The notes: a model not told the origin generated them from the sequence alone. A DNA stretch of 64,000 bases from Nocardia jiangxiensis NBRC 101359 (GCF_000308615.1 NZ_BAGB01000041.1:806001-870000), one strand, 5' to 3'. Counted from the stretch's first letter, positions 16,771-26,536 are shown. Numbers and translations are program-made.

Positions 16771-19700
16771 TCACGGCAGGGCGGGCGGCTCGATGCCCAA
16801 CTCCCGCAGGCGATCACGGTAGGTCTCGACGTTCGCGAGCTTGATCTGCTCGTAGCCGCGGATCACATCCGGCAGGGCCGCGGCCTCGACGGCGCGGTCG
16901 TAGTCGCGGGACAAGGTTCCGGCCAGCGTGTCGATCATCTCCGTGTAGTGCGCGAGCAGGGCACGTTCGACGCGGCGGACATGCGCGTACCCGAAGGGGT
17001 CGAATGCGGTGCCGCGCAGGCGCTTCGCCTTGGCCAGCAGGCGCAGGGCCACATGGCTGCGGGGGCCCAGGCCGATCTTCTCGGTGCGGCCCAGGGCGCG
17101 CAGGATGGGCGGATGCAGCCGGTAGGTCAGGTTCGCGCCGTCGGGGACAGCGGCGGCGACCTCGTCGAGGAAGCCCGGGTCGGTGAGGCGACGAGCGACC
17201 TCGTACTCGTCCTTGTAGGCGGTGAGCTTGTACAGCCCGCGCGCGACCTGCTCACTGAATTCGGTGCGGTCGGTGACCGCGCGCTCGGATTCCCACACCC
17301 GTTGTACGAGTGCGAGGTACTCGCGGGCCACGCGTACGCCACCGAACCCGATGAGCTCGCCCGCGCGCCGCTCGACCAGACGCCGGGTCTCACCGGTCAC
17401 GCTCAGCCCGGCCAGAAGCTCCGCAGAAGCCTGCGGTGCGATGCGGCCACCGGACCGAGGTGCGGTCGCGGCCGCGAATTCGTCGGGACGCGCCACCGCC
17501 GCGCGACCCCACCGGAACGCCGCGATATTGGCGGCGACCGCGACGCCGTTGATCTCGATGGCCTCCTCGATCGCCGCGGCGGGCAGCCGCAGCCCACCGA
17601 CCTGATATGCCGCGCCGACCAGCAGGAAGTTGGCCGCCGTGGCATTGCCGAACAGCGTCTGTGCGGCAGCCAGGGCGTCGAACGAGCTCACCGAGCGTGA
17701 TGCCCCGGACAGCCGCCCGAGCAGATTCTCGGTCTCCGGATACCGGACCGCGGCATCATACACCATCGCACCGGTGGGCGTCCGGCTGGTCGACGCCACC
17801 GAGATCGTCTCCTCCGCCGACCCGTAGGCCAGATTCTTCGCATCGGCCGCGGCGAGCAGATCGAAGGCCAGAATGCAGTCCGCCGAGCCGGGCGTGAGCC
17901 GGTTGGACGGCTCGAGCGCGGTCGTCGCGAAACGCATATGGGACACCACCGGACCGGCCTTCTGGCTCAACCCGATCTGATCCAGGCCCGCGACCTGATA
18001 TCCGGCGCGCATGGCGGCGGTGGCCAGGACCTGGTTGACGGTCACGATCCCGGTACCGCCGATTCCGGCCAGCAGGACATTCTGTGTGACGTTCGGCGAC
18101 TCGACGCGAACCTCGGGCAGTGTCGGTGGTTCGGGCCGAACCTGCTTGCGGCGCTGCGCCTTCCGGGACGACGCGCGGCCCGGTTCGGGCGCCTCCACCG
18201 TGACGAAGGACGGGCAGTCGCCCTTCAGACAGCTGTAATCGGTATTGCAGGAGGTCTGATCGATCCGGGTCTTGCGGCCGAATTCGGTGTCCACCGGCTG
18301 CACCGACAGGCAGTTGCTCTGGACCCCGCAGTCGCCGCAGCCCTCACAGACCGCCTCGTTGATGACCACTCGGGTGCGCCGCACCGGCAGTGCGCCGCGC
18401 TTGCGCTTGCGGCGGGCGTCGGCGGCGCAGTGCTGGTCGTAGATCAGCACCGTGACGCCGGGGACCTCGCGCAGCATCCGCTGTGCCTCGTCCAGCCGAT
18501 CCCGATGCCACAGCAGGGTTCCCGGTGCGAGGTCGCGTTTACGGTACTTGTCCGGTTCGTCGGCGCACACGACGATCTGCCGCACCCCCTCATCGAGGAG
18601 TTTGTGCGTCAGCCGCGGAACCGCCAGTGCCCCTTCGGCATCCTGCGCTCCGGTCATCGCGACCACATCGTTGTAGAGCAGCTTGTAGGTGATGTTCACC
18701 CCTGCGGCGATACATGCCTGCACGGCCAGCTGACCGGAGTGGAAATATGTTCCGTCGCCGATGTTCTGGAACAGATGCGGCACATCGGTGAACGGAGCCT
18801 GCCCGATCCACTGCGCGCCCTCCCCGCCCATCTGGGTCAGCCCGACCACCTTGCTGTCCGTGCGGTCGGACATGGTCACCAGGGTGTGACAGCCGATTCC
18901 GCCGCCGGCCAGGGAACCTTCCGGCACCGCCGTCGAGCGGTTGTGCGGACAACCACTGCAGAAATAGGCGGCGCGTCTGGCGGGCAGGACCGACAGGGAC
19001 AGCGGTTGTGGCAGTGGACGTTTCAAGTCCAGGTGGCCGTCCAGCACGCGGCGCAGCGGCGACAGGATCCGTCCGGTGGTGAGTTCACCATCGGAAGCGA
19101 ACAGCGGAAGTCCCGCGGCATCGCGTTTGCCGAGAATCTGCGGGGCGTCCGCTGTGCCGTACAGGATCTCGCGAATCTGTGTCTCGACGAAGGCGGTCTT
19201 GTCCTCCACCACGATCAACCGGGACAGTCCCGAGGCGAACTCGCGGACCCGTTCGGGGGCAAGCGGATACGGCATTCCGATGCGCAGCAGCCGCACCCCC
19301 GCTCGCTGCAGCGCCGCATCGTCCACGCCGAGATCGGCCAGGGCCTGATGCATCGCGTCGTAGGCGGTTCCGGTTGCCGCGATACCGATCTCGGCGCGTT
19401 CGGGATTCACCTCGATGACGTCCAGATCGTTGAGCGTGCTGTAGGCCAGGACGGTCGCCCAGCGCGGACCGTGCAGATCGGCCTCGGCGAGCAGGCTGTC
19501 CGCGGGCGCGCCCATCGGCCGCTGCCGGTAGGTGAACGGCTCACCCTCCCAGGACATTTCGGGGACGACGATATCGATCTCGCCGATCGTCGCGGGCACC
19601 GTCCACGCGCCGTCGGCCACGTCGGCGACGATCTTCAGCGCCACCGGACACCCCGAGGCCCGCGACAACGCCACACCGTGCAGCCCCATCGTGACGATCT

Positions 19701-20256
19701 CACCCGCGTTGCGCGGGAACAGCACCGGAATGTTCATCGCGGCCAGGGACCGTTCCGAGGCCGCGGGCACGGTGGAGGACTTCGCCGCGGGATCGTCACC
19801 GACCAGCAGCAATACCCCACCCCGGGAATTGACGCCGTACACCGTCGCGTGTCGCAGCGCATCGGTGGCGCGATCGAGTCCGGGTCCCTTGCCGTACCAG
19901 ACCCCGACGACCCCGTCGTGCGTGGAATTCCCCGCGGGCAGATCGGCCTGCGAGCCCCAGACCGAGGTGGCCGCGAGTTCCTCGTTCACACCGGGCACGA
20001 AATGGATATCGTGCTCGGCCAATACCTCGGGCATCTCGCCCAGCATCCGGTCCACCCCGCCCAGCGGCGAGCCCTGATATCCGGAGACGAAGGTGCCCAC
20101 CCGTCTGCCCGCACGCAGATCCCGGACGTGCTGTTCCACCAACTGCCGCGCGATCGCCTGAACTCCGGTCAGGACGACGGTTCCCGCGCCGACTCGATAA
20201 CGGTCGGCGAGGTCGTACGGTGCTGGGATCAGTTCGCGATCGGCGAGCTCGGTCAT
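16771..20256 (-). CDS. Indolepyruvate ferredoxin oxidoreductase-type fusion (IorA-IorB-like)
   Basis: A 1161-residue 2-oxoacid:ferredoxin oxidoreductase. The N-terminal ~600 residues contain TPP-enzyme segments (TFVSGYQGSPLGGVDRML, and the TPP-binding half with GGIGCHTLV and MGGEGAQWIGQAPF). A Cys-rich stretch (CEGCGDCGVQSNCLS) may carry iron-sulfur clusters. The rest is the IorB-like catalytic gamma domain (LLAGIGGTGIVTVNQVLATAA) and a C-terminal extension. Such fusions oxidise aryl- or branched 2-oxoacids to acyl-CoA with ferredoxin. ATG 20256 gives MTELADREL; the frame is open to 20307. It is monocistronic, and its exact substrate is unknown. Confidence 0.85.
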   Translation of the reverse strand: MTELADRELIPAPYDLADRYRVGAGTVVLTGVQAIARQLVEQHVRDLRAGRRVGTFVSGYQGSPLGGVDRMLGEMPEVLAEHDIHFVPGVNEELAATSVWGSQADLPAGNSTHDGVVGVWYGKGPGLDRATDALRHATVYGVNSRGGVLLLVGDDPAAKSSTVPAASERSLAAMNIPVLFPRNAGEIVTMGLHGVALSRASGCPVALKIVADVADGAWTVPATIGEIDIVVPEMSWEGEPFTYRQRPMGAPADSLLAEADLHGPRWATVLAYSTLNDLDVIEVNPERAEIGIAATGTAYDAMHQALADLGVDDAALQRAGVRLLRIGMPYPLAPERVREFASGLSRLIVVEDKTAFVETQIREILYGTADAPQILGKRDAAGLPLFASDGELTTGRILSPLRRVLDGHLDLKRPLPQPLSLSVLPARRAAYFCSGCPHNRSTAVPEGSLAGGGIGCHTLVTMSDRTDSKVVGLTQMGGEGAQWIGQAPFTDVPHLFQNIGDGTYFHSGQLAVQACIAAGVNITYKLLYNDVVAMTGAQDAEGALAVPRLTHKLLDEGVRQIVVCADEPDKYRKRDLAPGTLLWHRDRLDEAQRMLREVPGVTVLIYDQHCAADARRKRKRGALPVRRTRVVINEAVCEGCGDCGVQSNCLSVQPVDTEFGRKTRIDQTSCNTDYSCLKGDCPSFVTVEAPEPGRASSRKAQRRKQVRPEPPTLPEVRVESPNVTQNVLLAGIGGTGIVTVNQVLATAAMRAGYQVAGLDQIGLSQKAGPVVSHMRFATTALEPSNRLTPGSADCILAFDLLAAADAKNLAYGSAEETISVASTSRTPTGAMVYDAAVRYPETENLLGRLSGASRSVSSFDALAAAQTLFGNATAANFLLVGAAYQVGGLRLPAAAIEEAIEINGVAVAANIAAFRWGRAAVARPDEFAAATAPRSGGRIAPQASAELLAGLSVTGETRRLVERRAGELIGFGGVRVAREYLALVQRVWESERAVTDRTEFSEQVARGLYKLTAYKDEYEVARRLTDPGFLDEVAAAVPDGANLTYRLHPPILRALGRTEKIGLGPRSHVALRLLAKAKRLRGTAFDPFGYAHVRRVERALLAHYTEMIDTLAGTLSRDYDRAVEAAALPDVIRGYEQIKLANVETYRDRLRELGIEPPALP

Positions 20257-20440
20257 CAGTTCCACCCGTCCGGCCGGCACCGATCCGGCGCGGCCTAGAT
20301 TGAGCATTCGACGCCGTCATACTGTCCCCGCAGCGCGAAATGAACAACCTTCGCATCCACAACTGAGCATCCTGCACAGTTTCCAATACTGCGACTGGGC
20401 ACCGATTATGCAGCGTGCAACCCCGAGTGTGACTGCGCTC

Positions 20441-20938
20441 TCACCGGGTGCGGCGGCCGAATTCGGCGCGCCACCGGGCGCACAGGGTGGTGTACCCGTG
20501 CAGGTGGTCGGCGGCGAATTCCTCGGGGTGCCAGTCGCGCTCGGCGACGACATCGGTCCACACGTAGGTCGGCACCGGTTCCTCCCGGCCGATCACGCGG
20601 ACCGGTCGCAGCTCGTACTGCGCATCCTCGAACGCGTCGATGATCTCCCAGTCCGCCGGGGTGAGCCCTTGCAGCACCAATCCGGAGGCCATGCGGCCCG
20701 GTTCGGCGACCAGGCCCGGATAGGCACGTTTCGGTAACGCTGCCACTCGCCGGTCGCGAGCCACGCCGAGATCCGCCTCGGGCACCCGCCCGAGCAGTTC
20801 CTCGAGCACCGGACCGAACTGCAACGTGCCATAGGCGAACAACGTGTCCGCCTGCGGCGCCAGCGAACTCAATCGGCCCGCGGGCGCAGCGGTATCGCCA
20901 CGCGGCCCGGCGGGGCCGCGCGCGCCGCCTTCCGTCAC
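20441..20938 (-). CDS. Gamma-glutamylcyclotransferase-fold protein
   Basis: A 165-residue protein with the family signature LFAYGTLQFGPVLEELLG, the glycine/tyrosine loop that binds the gamma-glutamyl substrate, and a conserved acidic position in IIDAFEDAQYELR. The first ~30 residues are Gly/Ala-rich and probably disordered. GTG 20938 overlaps the stop of the upstream small gene (GTGA), implying coupled translation. The exact substrate is unknown; some members act on AIG2-like or gamma-glutamylamine compounds. Confidence 0.8.
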   Translation of the reverse strand: MTEGGARGPAGPRGDTAAPAGRLSSLAPQADTLFAYGTLQFGPVLEELLGRVPEADLGVARDRRVAALPKRAYPGLVAEPGRMASGLVLQGLTPADWEIIDAFEDAQYELRPVRVIGREEPVPTYVWTDVVAERDWHPEEFAADHLHGYTTLCARWRAEFGRRTR

Positions 20939-21129
20939 GCGAGTCCGCGTTCGACCCGCCCGTCGGGCAGAACGCGGTACGCGAGGCGGATTCGAGTACC
21001 GCCGGTGAGTTCGCTAGTTATTTGCGGTGCCGGAGTATCGAGCGCGGCCAACGCCGCGACAATTCGCGCGATTTGATCTGGGCGCGCGACCGGCACGTCG
21101 GAATCGAGCTGGGGCGCATTACGTGTCAT
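20935..21129 (-). CDS. Small conserved-looking protein
   Basis: A 64-residue protein starting at ATG 21129 (MTRNAPQLDSDVPVARPDQI). It has one predicted helix (ARIVAALAALDTP) followed by a beta hairpin (TRIRLAYRVLPDGRVERGLA). I recognise no domain. Its stop overlaps the start of the gamma-glutamylcyclotransferase-like gene, so it is probably the first cistron of that pair. The frame is open to 21207, but the shorter start is more plausible. Confidence 0.6.
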   Translation of the reverse strand: MTRNAPQLDSDVPVARPDQIARIVAALAALDTPAPQITSELTGGTRIRLAYRVLPDGRVERGLA

Positions 21130-21187
21130 GTACCCATGGTGCCTCATCGACGCGCCGGAAACATGATATTGGGGGTGGTGAACTGAC

Positions 21188-22006
21188 TCACGCTCCAGAT
21201 TCGCCACCGCGCCATTGCGTGGGCCGCACCGTCGAGGACGTCAGGCGGGTGAACGCTTCCCCGTCGTGAGCACTGAAAATGGTGATATCGGCACCGTGTG
21301 CGCGGTTCAATTCCAACAGCCGACGGCGGTTGTCGCGGTAGGGCATTCCGGCCACCGCGGCCAGCTCGTACAGCCGCCACAACAACGGCGTATGTGGTTG
21401 TGCCGGATCGATTTCGCTGCCGACGCCGAAGGCATCGCCCGCGTGCAACAACCATCCCCGGCCCGTATCGATCGCGACGCCGACGTGTCCGCGGGTGTGA
21501 CCGTGCAACGGCACCACCAGAATCTGCGGCGGCACACCGGGCAGATCGCGCACCGCGCGGAAGCCGAACCACTCCTCGCCGCCGTCGATTTCGTTCACCA
21601 TCCACCGCGGACCGTGCGCCCACTGCTGCGCCCGATATCGGGTCCGCTCGGAGAACGTCCGACGCGCGGTCGCGGCCCGGAATTCCGGGCCGTGCACATG
21701 TACGGTCGCCTCCGGGAAGTCCGAGAGTCCGCCCGCGTGATCGAAATCCAGGTGAGTGAGCACGATGTGGCGGACATCGGCGGGGTCGTACCCCAGCCCC
21801 TGGATCTGACGGAACGCCGTTTCGTGCTCGGCAAGTTCGAGACCGAGGACGAAACGACTCGGGCCCACCATCGTGCCCGGATCGCGCACGCAACCGAGAC
21901 CGAATCCGGTGTCAACCAGAACCAGTCCGGCCCCGGTCTCGATCAGCAGACAGTGATCGACGGTACCCAGTGCCATGCTGCCGCAGTTGAGATGATGAAT
22001 CCGCAC
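21188..22006 (-). CDS. MBL-fold metallo-hydrolase
   Basis: A metallo-beta-lactamase-fold hydrolase of 272 residues, starting at GTG 22006 (RIHHLNCGSM). The zinc-binding motif HLDFDHAGG, the later His of HGHTRGHVGV and the Asp of HAGDAFG are present. Related proteins are lactonases and other quorum- or thioester-hydrolysing enzymes; the HLNCGSM start and the spacing resemble the AttM/N-acyl-homoserine-lactonase-like branch, but the substrate is not predictable. The open frame extends to 22093. Confidence 0.82.
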   Translation of the reverse strand: MRIHHLNCGSMALGTVDHCLLIETGAGLVLVDTGFGLGCVRDPGTMVGPSRFVLGLELAEHETAFRQIQGLGYDPADVRHIVLTHLDFDHAGGLSDFPEATVHVHGPEFRAATARRTFSERTRYRAQQWAHGPRWMVNEIDGGEEWFGFRAVRDLPGVPPQILVVPLHGHTRGHVGVAIDTGRGWLLHAGDAFGVGSEIDPAQPHTPLLWRLYELAAVAGMPYRDNRRRLLELNRAHGADITIFSAHDGEAFTRLTSSTVRPTQWRGGESGA

Positions 22007-22120
22007 GCCGAGAGCGTCCCAGACGCTCCCCTGCCGGTCAATCGTATCGGCCCTCGGCACCAGGCATCGGCGCGGATTTGTGCGCGAGGACACTCGGGCG
22101 GGCGGTTCGGTCGAAGATGA

Positions 22121-23029
22121 TCACACCGGCCGGTGCGTGCGAATCACCTCGGCGAGCTGTTCGTAATCCTCGGTGCGCGCGGTCGATCCGCGGAACACCA
22201 GCCCGAGCGTGCGCCCCGGGGCAGGGGCGGCGAATCGGGCGATCTGTAGTGCGCCACGGGCGGTTTCGGCCGCAACGGCCATCTCCGGGATGAGTGTGAC
22301 GCCCAAACCGCCTGCGACACACTGCACGACCGTCGACAGCGAAGCGGCCCGGGTGTCCCCGACCGGCCCGGGACGCACGTCCTGGGCACGACACAGGTCC
22401 AGGGTCTGGTCCCGCAGGCAGTGTCCCTCGTCCAGCAGCAGCAGCGGCAGTTCGTCCAGCGCGGCGGGCGAGAGCCCGCCGCGCCCGGACAATTCGTGCC
22501 CTTCGGGCACCACCAGGACGAATTCCTCACTGTAGAGCGGGATTTCGACCATCCCGCCGGTGTCGGACGGCAGTGCGAGCAGCGCCACGTCCAGCACGCC
22601 GCTGCGCAGCCCGTCGAGCAGGCGTGCGGTCTGATCCTCGATGACGTGCGGCACCATCGCCGGGAATCGGTGCCGCAGTTCGGGCAGTACGGCCGGCAGC
22701 ACATACGGCGCAACCGTGGGAATGATGCCCAACCGCAGCGTGCCGCCGAGTCCGTCGCCGACCGCGGAGGCGATGAACCGATCGGCTGCCTCGAGCGTCG
22801 CCATCGCTTGCGGCAGCAGGCGTTTGCCCGCCGCGGTCACCAGAACCCGGCGCGTACTGCGTTCGATCAGTTGCAGTTTCAGGCCGTTTTCCAGCGATGC
22901 GAGCGACTGCGATAACGTGGGCTGGCTCACGCTCAATCGCGCAGCCGCCGTGCCGAAGTGGCGATACTCGGCGATCGCCACGAACGCACGCAGCTGTGAC
23001 AGGGTGGGCTGATAAGTCTGATCAGTCAC
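22121..23029 (-). CDS. oxyR: Hydrogen peroxide sensor OxyR (LysR family)
   Basis: A 302-residue LysR-type regulator starting at GTG 23029. The winged helix (QPTLSQLRAFVAIAEYRHFGTAAARLSVSQPTLSQSL) is followed by the effector domain, in which the redox-active cysteine pair EGHCLRDQTLDLC is intact. Oxidation of this pair would switch it to an activator of peroxide defence. It is divergent from ahpC, as in mycobacteria, so it most likely controls ahpC-ahpD and itself from the shared 110-bp region. Confidence 0.92.
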   Translation of the reverse strand: MTDQTYQPTLSQLRAFVAIAEYRHFGTAAARLSVSQPTLSQSLASLENGLKLQLIERSTRRVLVTAAGKRLLPQAMATLEAADRFIASAVGDGLGGTLRLGIIPTVAPYVLPAVLPELRHRFPAMVPHVIEDQTARLLDGLRSGVLDVALLALPSDTGGMVEIPLYSEEFVLVVPEGHELSGRGGLSPAALDELPLLLLDEGHCLRDQTLDLCRAQDVRPGPVGDTRAASLSTVVQCVAGGLGVTLIPEMAVAAETARGALQIARFAAPAPGRTLGLVFRGSTARTEDYEQLAEVIRTHRPV

Positions 23030-23054
23030 GCCTATCAGTATAGTGCGACTGATC
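23020..23054. promoter_or_regulatory. Probable OxyR operator between oxyR and ahpC
   Basis: Perfect 8-bp arms GATCAGTC (23020-23027) and GACTGATC (23047-23054) flank 19 bp that contain the near-palindrome CTATCAGTATAG. The left arm overlaps the oxyR start codon. LysR regulators bind such dyads in shared promoters, so it probably serves both oxyR autoregulation and ahpC activation. Confidence 0.6.
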
Positions 23055-23140
23055 ACGTTTACCTTTTGCCCCGCCGCGGGCAAGATCACAGCGAACACTT
23101 CCGCACGGCAATCCCGACAACGAAGGACGAAGGAGACAGC

Positions 23141-23728
23141 ATGGCTCTGCTGACCATCGGCGACCAGTTCCCGGCGTACAACCTCACCGCAGTGATCGGC
23201 GGTGACCTGTCCAAGGTCGACGCGAAGCAGCCCGACGACTACTTCACCCAGGTCAGCAGCGACGACCACGCCGGCAAGTGGCGCGTGGTGTTCTTCTGGC
23301 CCAAGGACTTCACGTTCGTGTGCCCCACCGAGATCGCAGCGTTCGGCAAGCTGAACGAGGAGTTCGCCGACCGTGACGCCCAGGTGCTCGGCGCCTCGGT
23401 CGACAACGAGTTCGTGCACTTCCAGTGGCGTGCCCAGCACGAGGATCTCAAGACCCTCCCGTTCCCGATCCTCTCGGACCTCAAGCGCGAACTGGTCACG
23501 GCCACCGGCGTTCTCAACGCCGACGGCGTCGCCGACCGCGCGACGTTCATCGTCGACCCGAACAACGAGGTCCAGTTCGTCTCGGTCACCGCCGGTTCGG
23601 TGGGCCGCAACGTGGACGAGGTGCTGCGCGTGCTCGACGCACTGCAGTCCGACGAACTGTGCGCGTGCAACTGGAAGAAGGGCGACCCGACCATCGCGGC
23701 CGGCGAGCTCATGAGCGCCAGCGTCTGA
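23141..23728 (+). CDS. ahpC: Alkyl hydroperoxide reductase AhpC
   Basis: A 195-residue typical 2-Cys peroxiredoxin starting at ATG 23141 (RBS AAGGAGA). The peroxidatic Cys is in DFTFVCPTE and the resolving Cys in ELCACNWKKGD. It reduces H2O2, organic peroxides and peroxynitrite in the cytosol. It is followed by ahpD after 26 bp, and in actinobacteria AhpD passes electrons to it. It is divergent from oxyR. Confidence 0.96.
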   Translation: MALLTIGDQFPAYNLTAVIGGDLSKVDAKQPDDYFTQVSSDDHAGKWRVVFFWPKDFTFVCPTEIAAFGKLNEEFADRDAQVLGASVDNEFVHFQWRAQHEDLKTLPFPILSDLKRELVTATGVLNADGVADRATFIVDPNNEVQFVSVTAGSVGRNVDEVLRVLDALQSDELCACNWKKGDPTIAAGELMSASV

Positions 23729-23754
23729 CGCGAGAACCGAAGGAGTTACCAGCT

Positions 23755-24294
23755 GTGACCGTCGAGAACCTGAAGAACTCGCTCCCCGAGTACGCCAAGG
23801 ACCTCAAGCTCAACCTGTCGTCCATCGCGCGCTCGACCGTGCTCAGCGAACAGCAGTTGTGGGGCACCCTGCTGGCCTCGGCGGCGGCCACTCGCTCGGC
23901 GGTGACGCTACGCGAGATCGCCGACGAGGCCGCCGACACGTTGTCCGCGGAGGCGTACAACGCCGCCCTGGGCGCTGCCTCGATCATGGGCATGAACAAC
24001 GTGTTCTACCGAGGCAAGGCGTTCCTGGAGGGCCGGTACGACGATCTGCGCGCCGGACTGCGGATGAACATCATCGGCAATCCGGGTGTGGACAAGGCCG
24101 ATTTCGAGCTGTGGTCCTTCGCGGTCTCCTCGATCAACGGCTGCCAGCACTGCCTGGAAGCGCACGAGAACACCCTGCGCGAGGCGGGCGTCTCCCGTGA
24201 AGTGATCTTCGAGGCGCTGCGCGCGGCGGCGATCGTGGCGGGCGTCGGGCAGGCGGTGCAGTCCACCCGGGCACTGGCCTCGGCCGAGGTCTGA
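23755..24294 (+). CDS. ahpD: Alkyl hydroperoxide reductase-associated AhpD
   Basis: A 179-residue CMD-family disulfide reductase starting at GTG 23755 behind AAGGAG. The catalytic NGCQHCLEAH motif gives the CxxC and the proton-relay His. AhpD transfers electrons from lipoamide-containing dehydrogenase components to AhpC. It closes the ahpCD operon, and a strong hairpin terminator follows. Confidence 0.95.
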   Translation: MTVENLKNSLPEYAKDLKLNLSSIARSTVLSEQQLWGTLLASAAATRSAVTLREIADEAADTLSAEAYNAALGAASIMGMNNVFYRGKAFLEGRYDDLRAGLRMNIIGNPGVDKADFELWSFAVSSINGCQHCLEAHENTLREAGVSREVIFEALRAAAIVAGVGQAVQSTRALASAEV

Positions 24295-24329
24295 TACCGC
24301 GGGCGTCCCAGCGCCGCAGCACATCTCGC

Positions 24330-24367
24330 GATGGCCGCGTACTCGTCGAGTACGCGGCCATCGGCGT
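24330..24367 (+). terminator. Intrinsic terminator after ahpCD
   Basis: A long perfect hairpin with arms GATGGCCGCGTACTC and GAGTACGCGGCCATC closes on a very short loop and is followed by GGCGTTTT. It sits 36 bp past the ahpD stop. Confidence 0.85.
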
Positions 24368-24404
24368 TTTCACGAGGCCGTGCGCGATCCCGAGACGGCA
24401 GGAT

Positions 24405-25010
24405 TCAGTGCAGCGCCGCCGCGGCGAGCATGTACGCGGTGCCCAGATCCATCACCACGTGCGGAATCACCGCGGCCGGGGTCATCGCATGTCCGCTCGT
24501 ATGGCGCAGCACCGATATCGGACCCGGAACGAACATCAGCACGGCGTCCAGGACGAACAGCGCCGCGAACACCAGCATCGGGACGGACGATCCGGCGGGC
24601 GGGCGATCCATACTCATGCTCATGCCGTGCCCGGACATCGACCACAGCATCGCCGTGGCCGCTATCAGGTGATAACCGATCGTCGCGGCCCTCGCGGGCG
24701 CGCAGTCACCGTTGCGCCAGGCCCACACCCGCGCGGCCAGGACCGCCGCGTACACCACCGTCATCGCGGTGAGCACGCCGCGCAGCGCATCCGGCGCGGC
24801 GACCATCGGGAAGACCAGCATCGCCAGCATGACCAGGCACATCAGCAGATGTGCGGCATCGGATTCGTGATCGGCGACCGGACGCGAGGCACCACCGACC
24901 ACGCCGTGTGCGAAGACCGGAAGCCTGCCCGCGACCAGCACCGCCGCGATGACGAAGCCCGCTGCGATCCCCCAGCGCAGCACCGGATATTGCGCCACGA
25001 AACCACCCAC
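24405..25010 (-). CDS. DUF5134-type multi-pass membrane protein
   Basis: A 201-residue polytopic membrane protein starting at GTG 25010. Six hydrophobic segments are visible. HLLMCLVMLAMLVFPM and a His/Met-rich segment (GHGMSMSMDRPP) are typical of the DUF5134 family. The His/Met pattern could bind a metal such as copper, but no function is established. It stands alone between ahpD and the aminotransferase, convergent with ahpD. Confidence 0.72.
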   Translation of the reverse strand: MGGFVAQYPVLRWGIAAGFVIAAVLVAGRLPVFAHGVVGGASRPVADHESDAAHLLMCLVMLAMLVFPMVAAPDALRGVLTAMTVVYAAVLAARVWAWRNGDCAPARAATIGYHLIAATAMLWSMSGHGMSMSMDRPPAGSSVPMLVFAALFVLDAVLMFVPGPISVLRHTSGHAMTPAAVIPHVVMDLGTAYMLAAAALH

Positions 25011-25122
25011 ACCCCACCGCCTTCCCGCGACGCGAGCACGCCTCGTTCCATGCTCGCATCCCGCGACGGGTCAACGGCACCCTTTCATCCGGGCATCCGG
25101 TGTGGTAGCCGCCGCGCGGACC

Positions 25123-26346
25123 TCAGCGCAGGGCTCGTCCGAACGCCGCCGCCAGCTCCGCCACCTGCTGTTCGGTGATGACGAAGCTCGGCGAGATCTG
25201 CAGTGCGCCCTGACCGGCCGCACGTCCGGAAACACCCTGCGCGCGAAGGGCTTTCACCATCGCGGGCCCGTCGGCCGGATCGGCCATCTGCACCGCGGCG
25301 ACCGCGCCCAGACCGCTCCGCACCTCGGCCACGCGAGGATGTGCCGCCAGCGGCGAGAAGTGTTCGTGCAGTAGCGATTCCAGATTCTTACTGGCGTCGA
25401 TCAGATTCTCACGCTCGAGAATATCCAGGTTGGCCATGGCGGCGGCGGCCGCACCGGCGTGGCCGCCGTAGGTGTAGCCGTGCCGGAACCAGACGTCGCC
25501 GGAGAAGAACGGCTCTGCCACCCGAGGTGCGGCGAAGACCGCACCCATCGGCAGATAGCCGGAGGTCAGCCCCTTGGCCGTGGTCATCATATCGGGCTCG
25601 AGCCCGAAACGCGTGGAGGCGAACCAGGATCCGCCGATGCGGCCGAATCCGGTGACGACCTCGTCGGCGACGAACAGGATGTCGTTCTCCCAGCAGATGC
25701 GCCGCACCTCGGCCAGATAGCCCTCCGGCGGCAGGTACACCCCGCCCGCACCGATGATCGGCTCGCAGAAGAACGCGGCGATGCGGTCCGCGCCGACCTC
25801 CTCGATCAGCGCCGCCAGGGATTTGGCGTCATCCCATTCGACGGTCCGGGCGTCCGGGACCAGTTCGCCGTATCCGGCGCGGTTCGGCGCGATACCGCCC
25901 AGAGCCGTTCCGGCGTAATGCATTCCGTGGTAAGCGAGCCGCCGGCCGACGATCAGGGTCTTGTCGGGCCTGCCCGTCTCGTGCCAATAGCGGCGTGCCA
26001 ATTTGGCGGCGGTGTCGACCGAATCGGAGCCACCGGAGGTGAACATGATCTTGCTGCCGGGCACCGGAGCCAGCTCGCCGAGACGTTCGGCCAGCTCCTG
26101 CGTCACCGGTGCGGTGATGTCGCCGAAATTGGAATAGTGCGCCAGGGACGACAGCTGCGCGGCCACCGCATCGGCGATCTCGCGACGACCGTGGCCGACG
26201 TTGGTGAACCAGAGCCCGGCTGTGGCATCGAGGTAGCGGGTACCGGCCTGATCCCAGATGTAGGCCCCTTCGCCACGCGCCACCACGAAGGCGCCGTCCC
26301 GTTCGACCGCGCCCATATCGGCGAATCCGTGCCACAGCGATCCCAT
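25123..26346 (-). CDS. Class III PLP-dependent aminotransferase
   Basis: A 407-residue omega-amino-acid/putrescine-type transaminase starting at ATG 26346, with GAGAGGAG upstream. Motifs include the substrate-entry LWFTNVGHG, the PLP phosphate loop SGGSDSVDTA, the Asp in LFVADEVVTGFGR and the Lys Schiff base in TAKGLTSGYLPMG. Family members accept putrescine, beta-alanine or 4-aminobutyrate, and the substrate here cannot be fixed. A link to the polyamine genes at 11-13 kb is only a possibility. Confidence 0.85.
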   Translation of the reverse strand: MGSLWHGFADMGAVERDGAFVVARGEGAYIWDQAGTRYLDATAGLWFTNVGHGRREIADAVAAQLSSLAHYSNFGDITAPVTQELAERLGELAPVPGSKIMFTSGGSDSVDTAAKLARRYWHETGRPDKTLIVGRRLAYHGMHYAGTALGGIAPNRAGYGELVPDARTVEWDDAKSLAALIEEVGADRIAAFFCEPIIGAGGVYLPPEGYLAEVRRICWENDILFVADEVVTGFGRIGGSWFASTRFGLEPDMMTTAKGLTSGYLPMGAVFAAPRVAEPFFSGDVWFRHGYTYGGHAGAAAAAMANLDILERENLIDASKNLESLLHEHFSPLAAHPRVAEVRSGLGAVAAVQMADPADGPAMVKALRAQGVSGRAAGQGALQISPSFVITEQQVAELAAAFGRALR

Positions 26347-26536
26347 GTCTGGCTCCTCTCGTCCGCACCGCCGGGGGCCTTCCCTCACCGCCACCCGCGC
26401 GAGGCCAGACTACCTGCGGGTACCGCCACCGGCGCGAGCAGTGCGAACGCTCCCGGGCGTGATCATGGCCCCGACCGGCCGCACCCGATAACCGGTGGCG
26501 GACCGGGGTGGTGAATTCGCTAGGCTGGAGGGTGCA

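Noticed and set aside
17938..20298. 786-residue plus-strand open frame antisense to the indolepyruvate oxidoreductase-type gene
   Set aside because: Arg/His/Gly/Pro-rich with no motif; the opposite strand has a complete enzyme.
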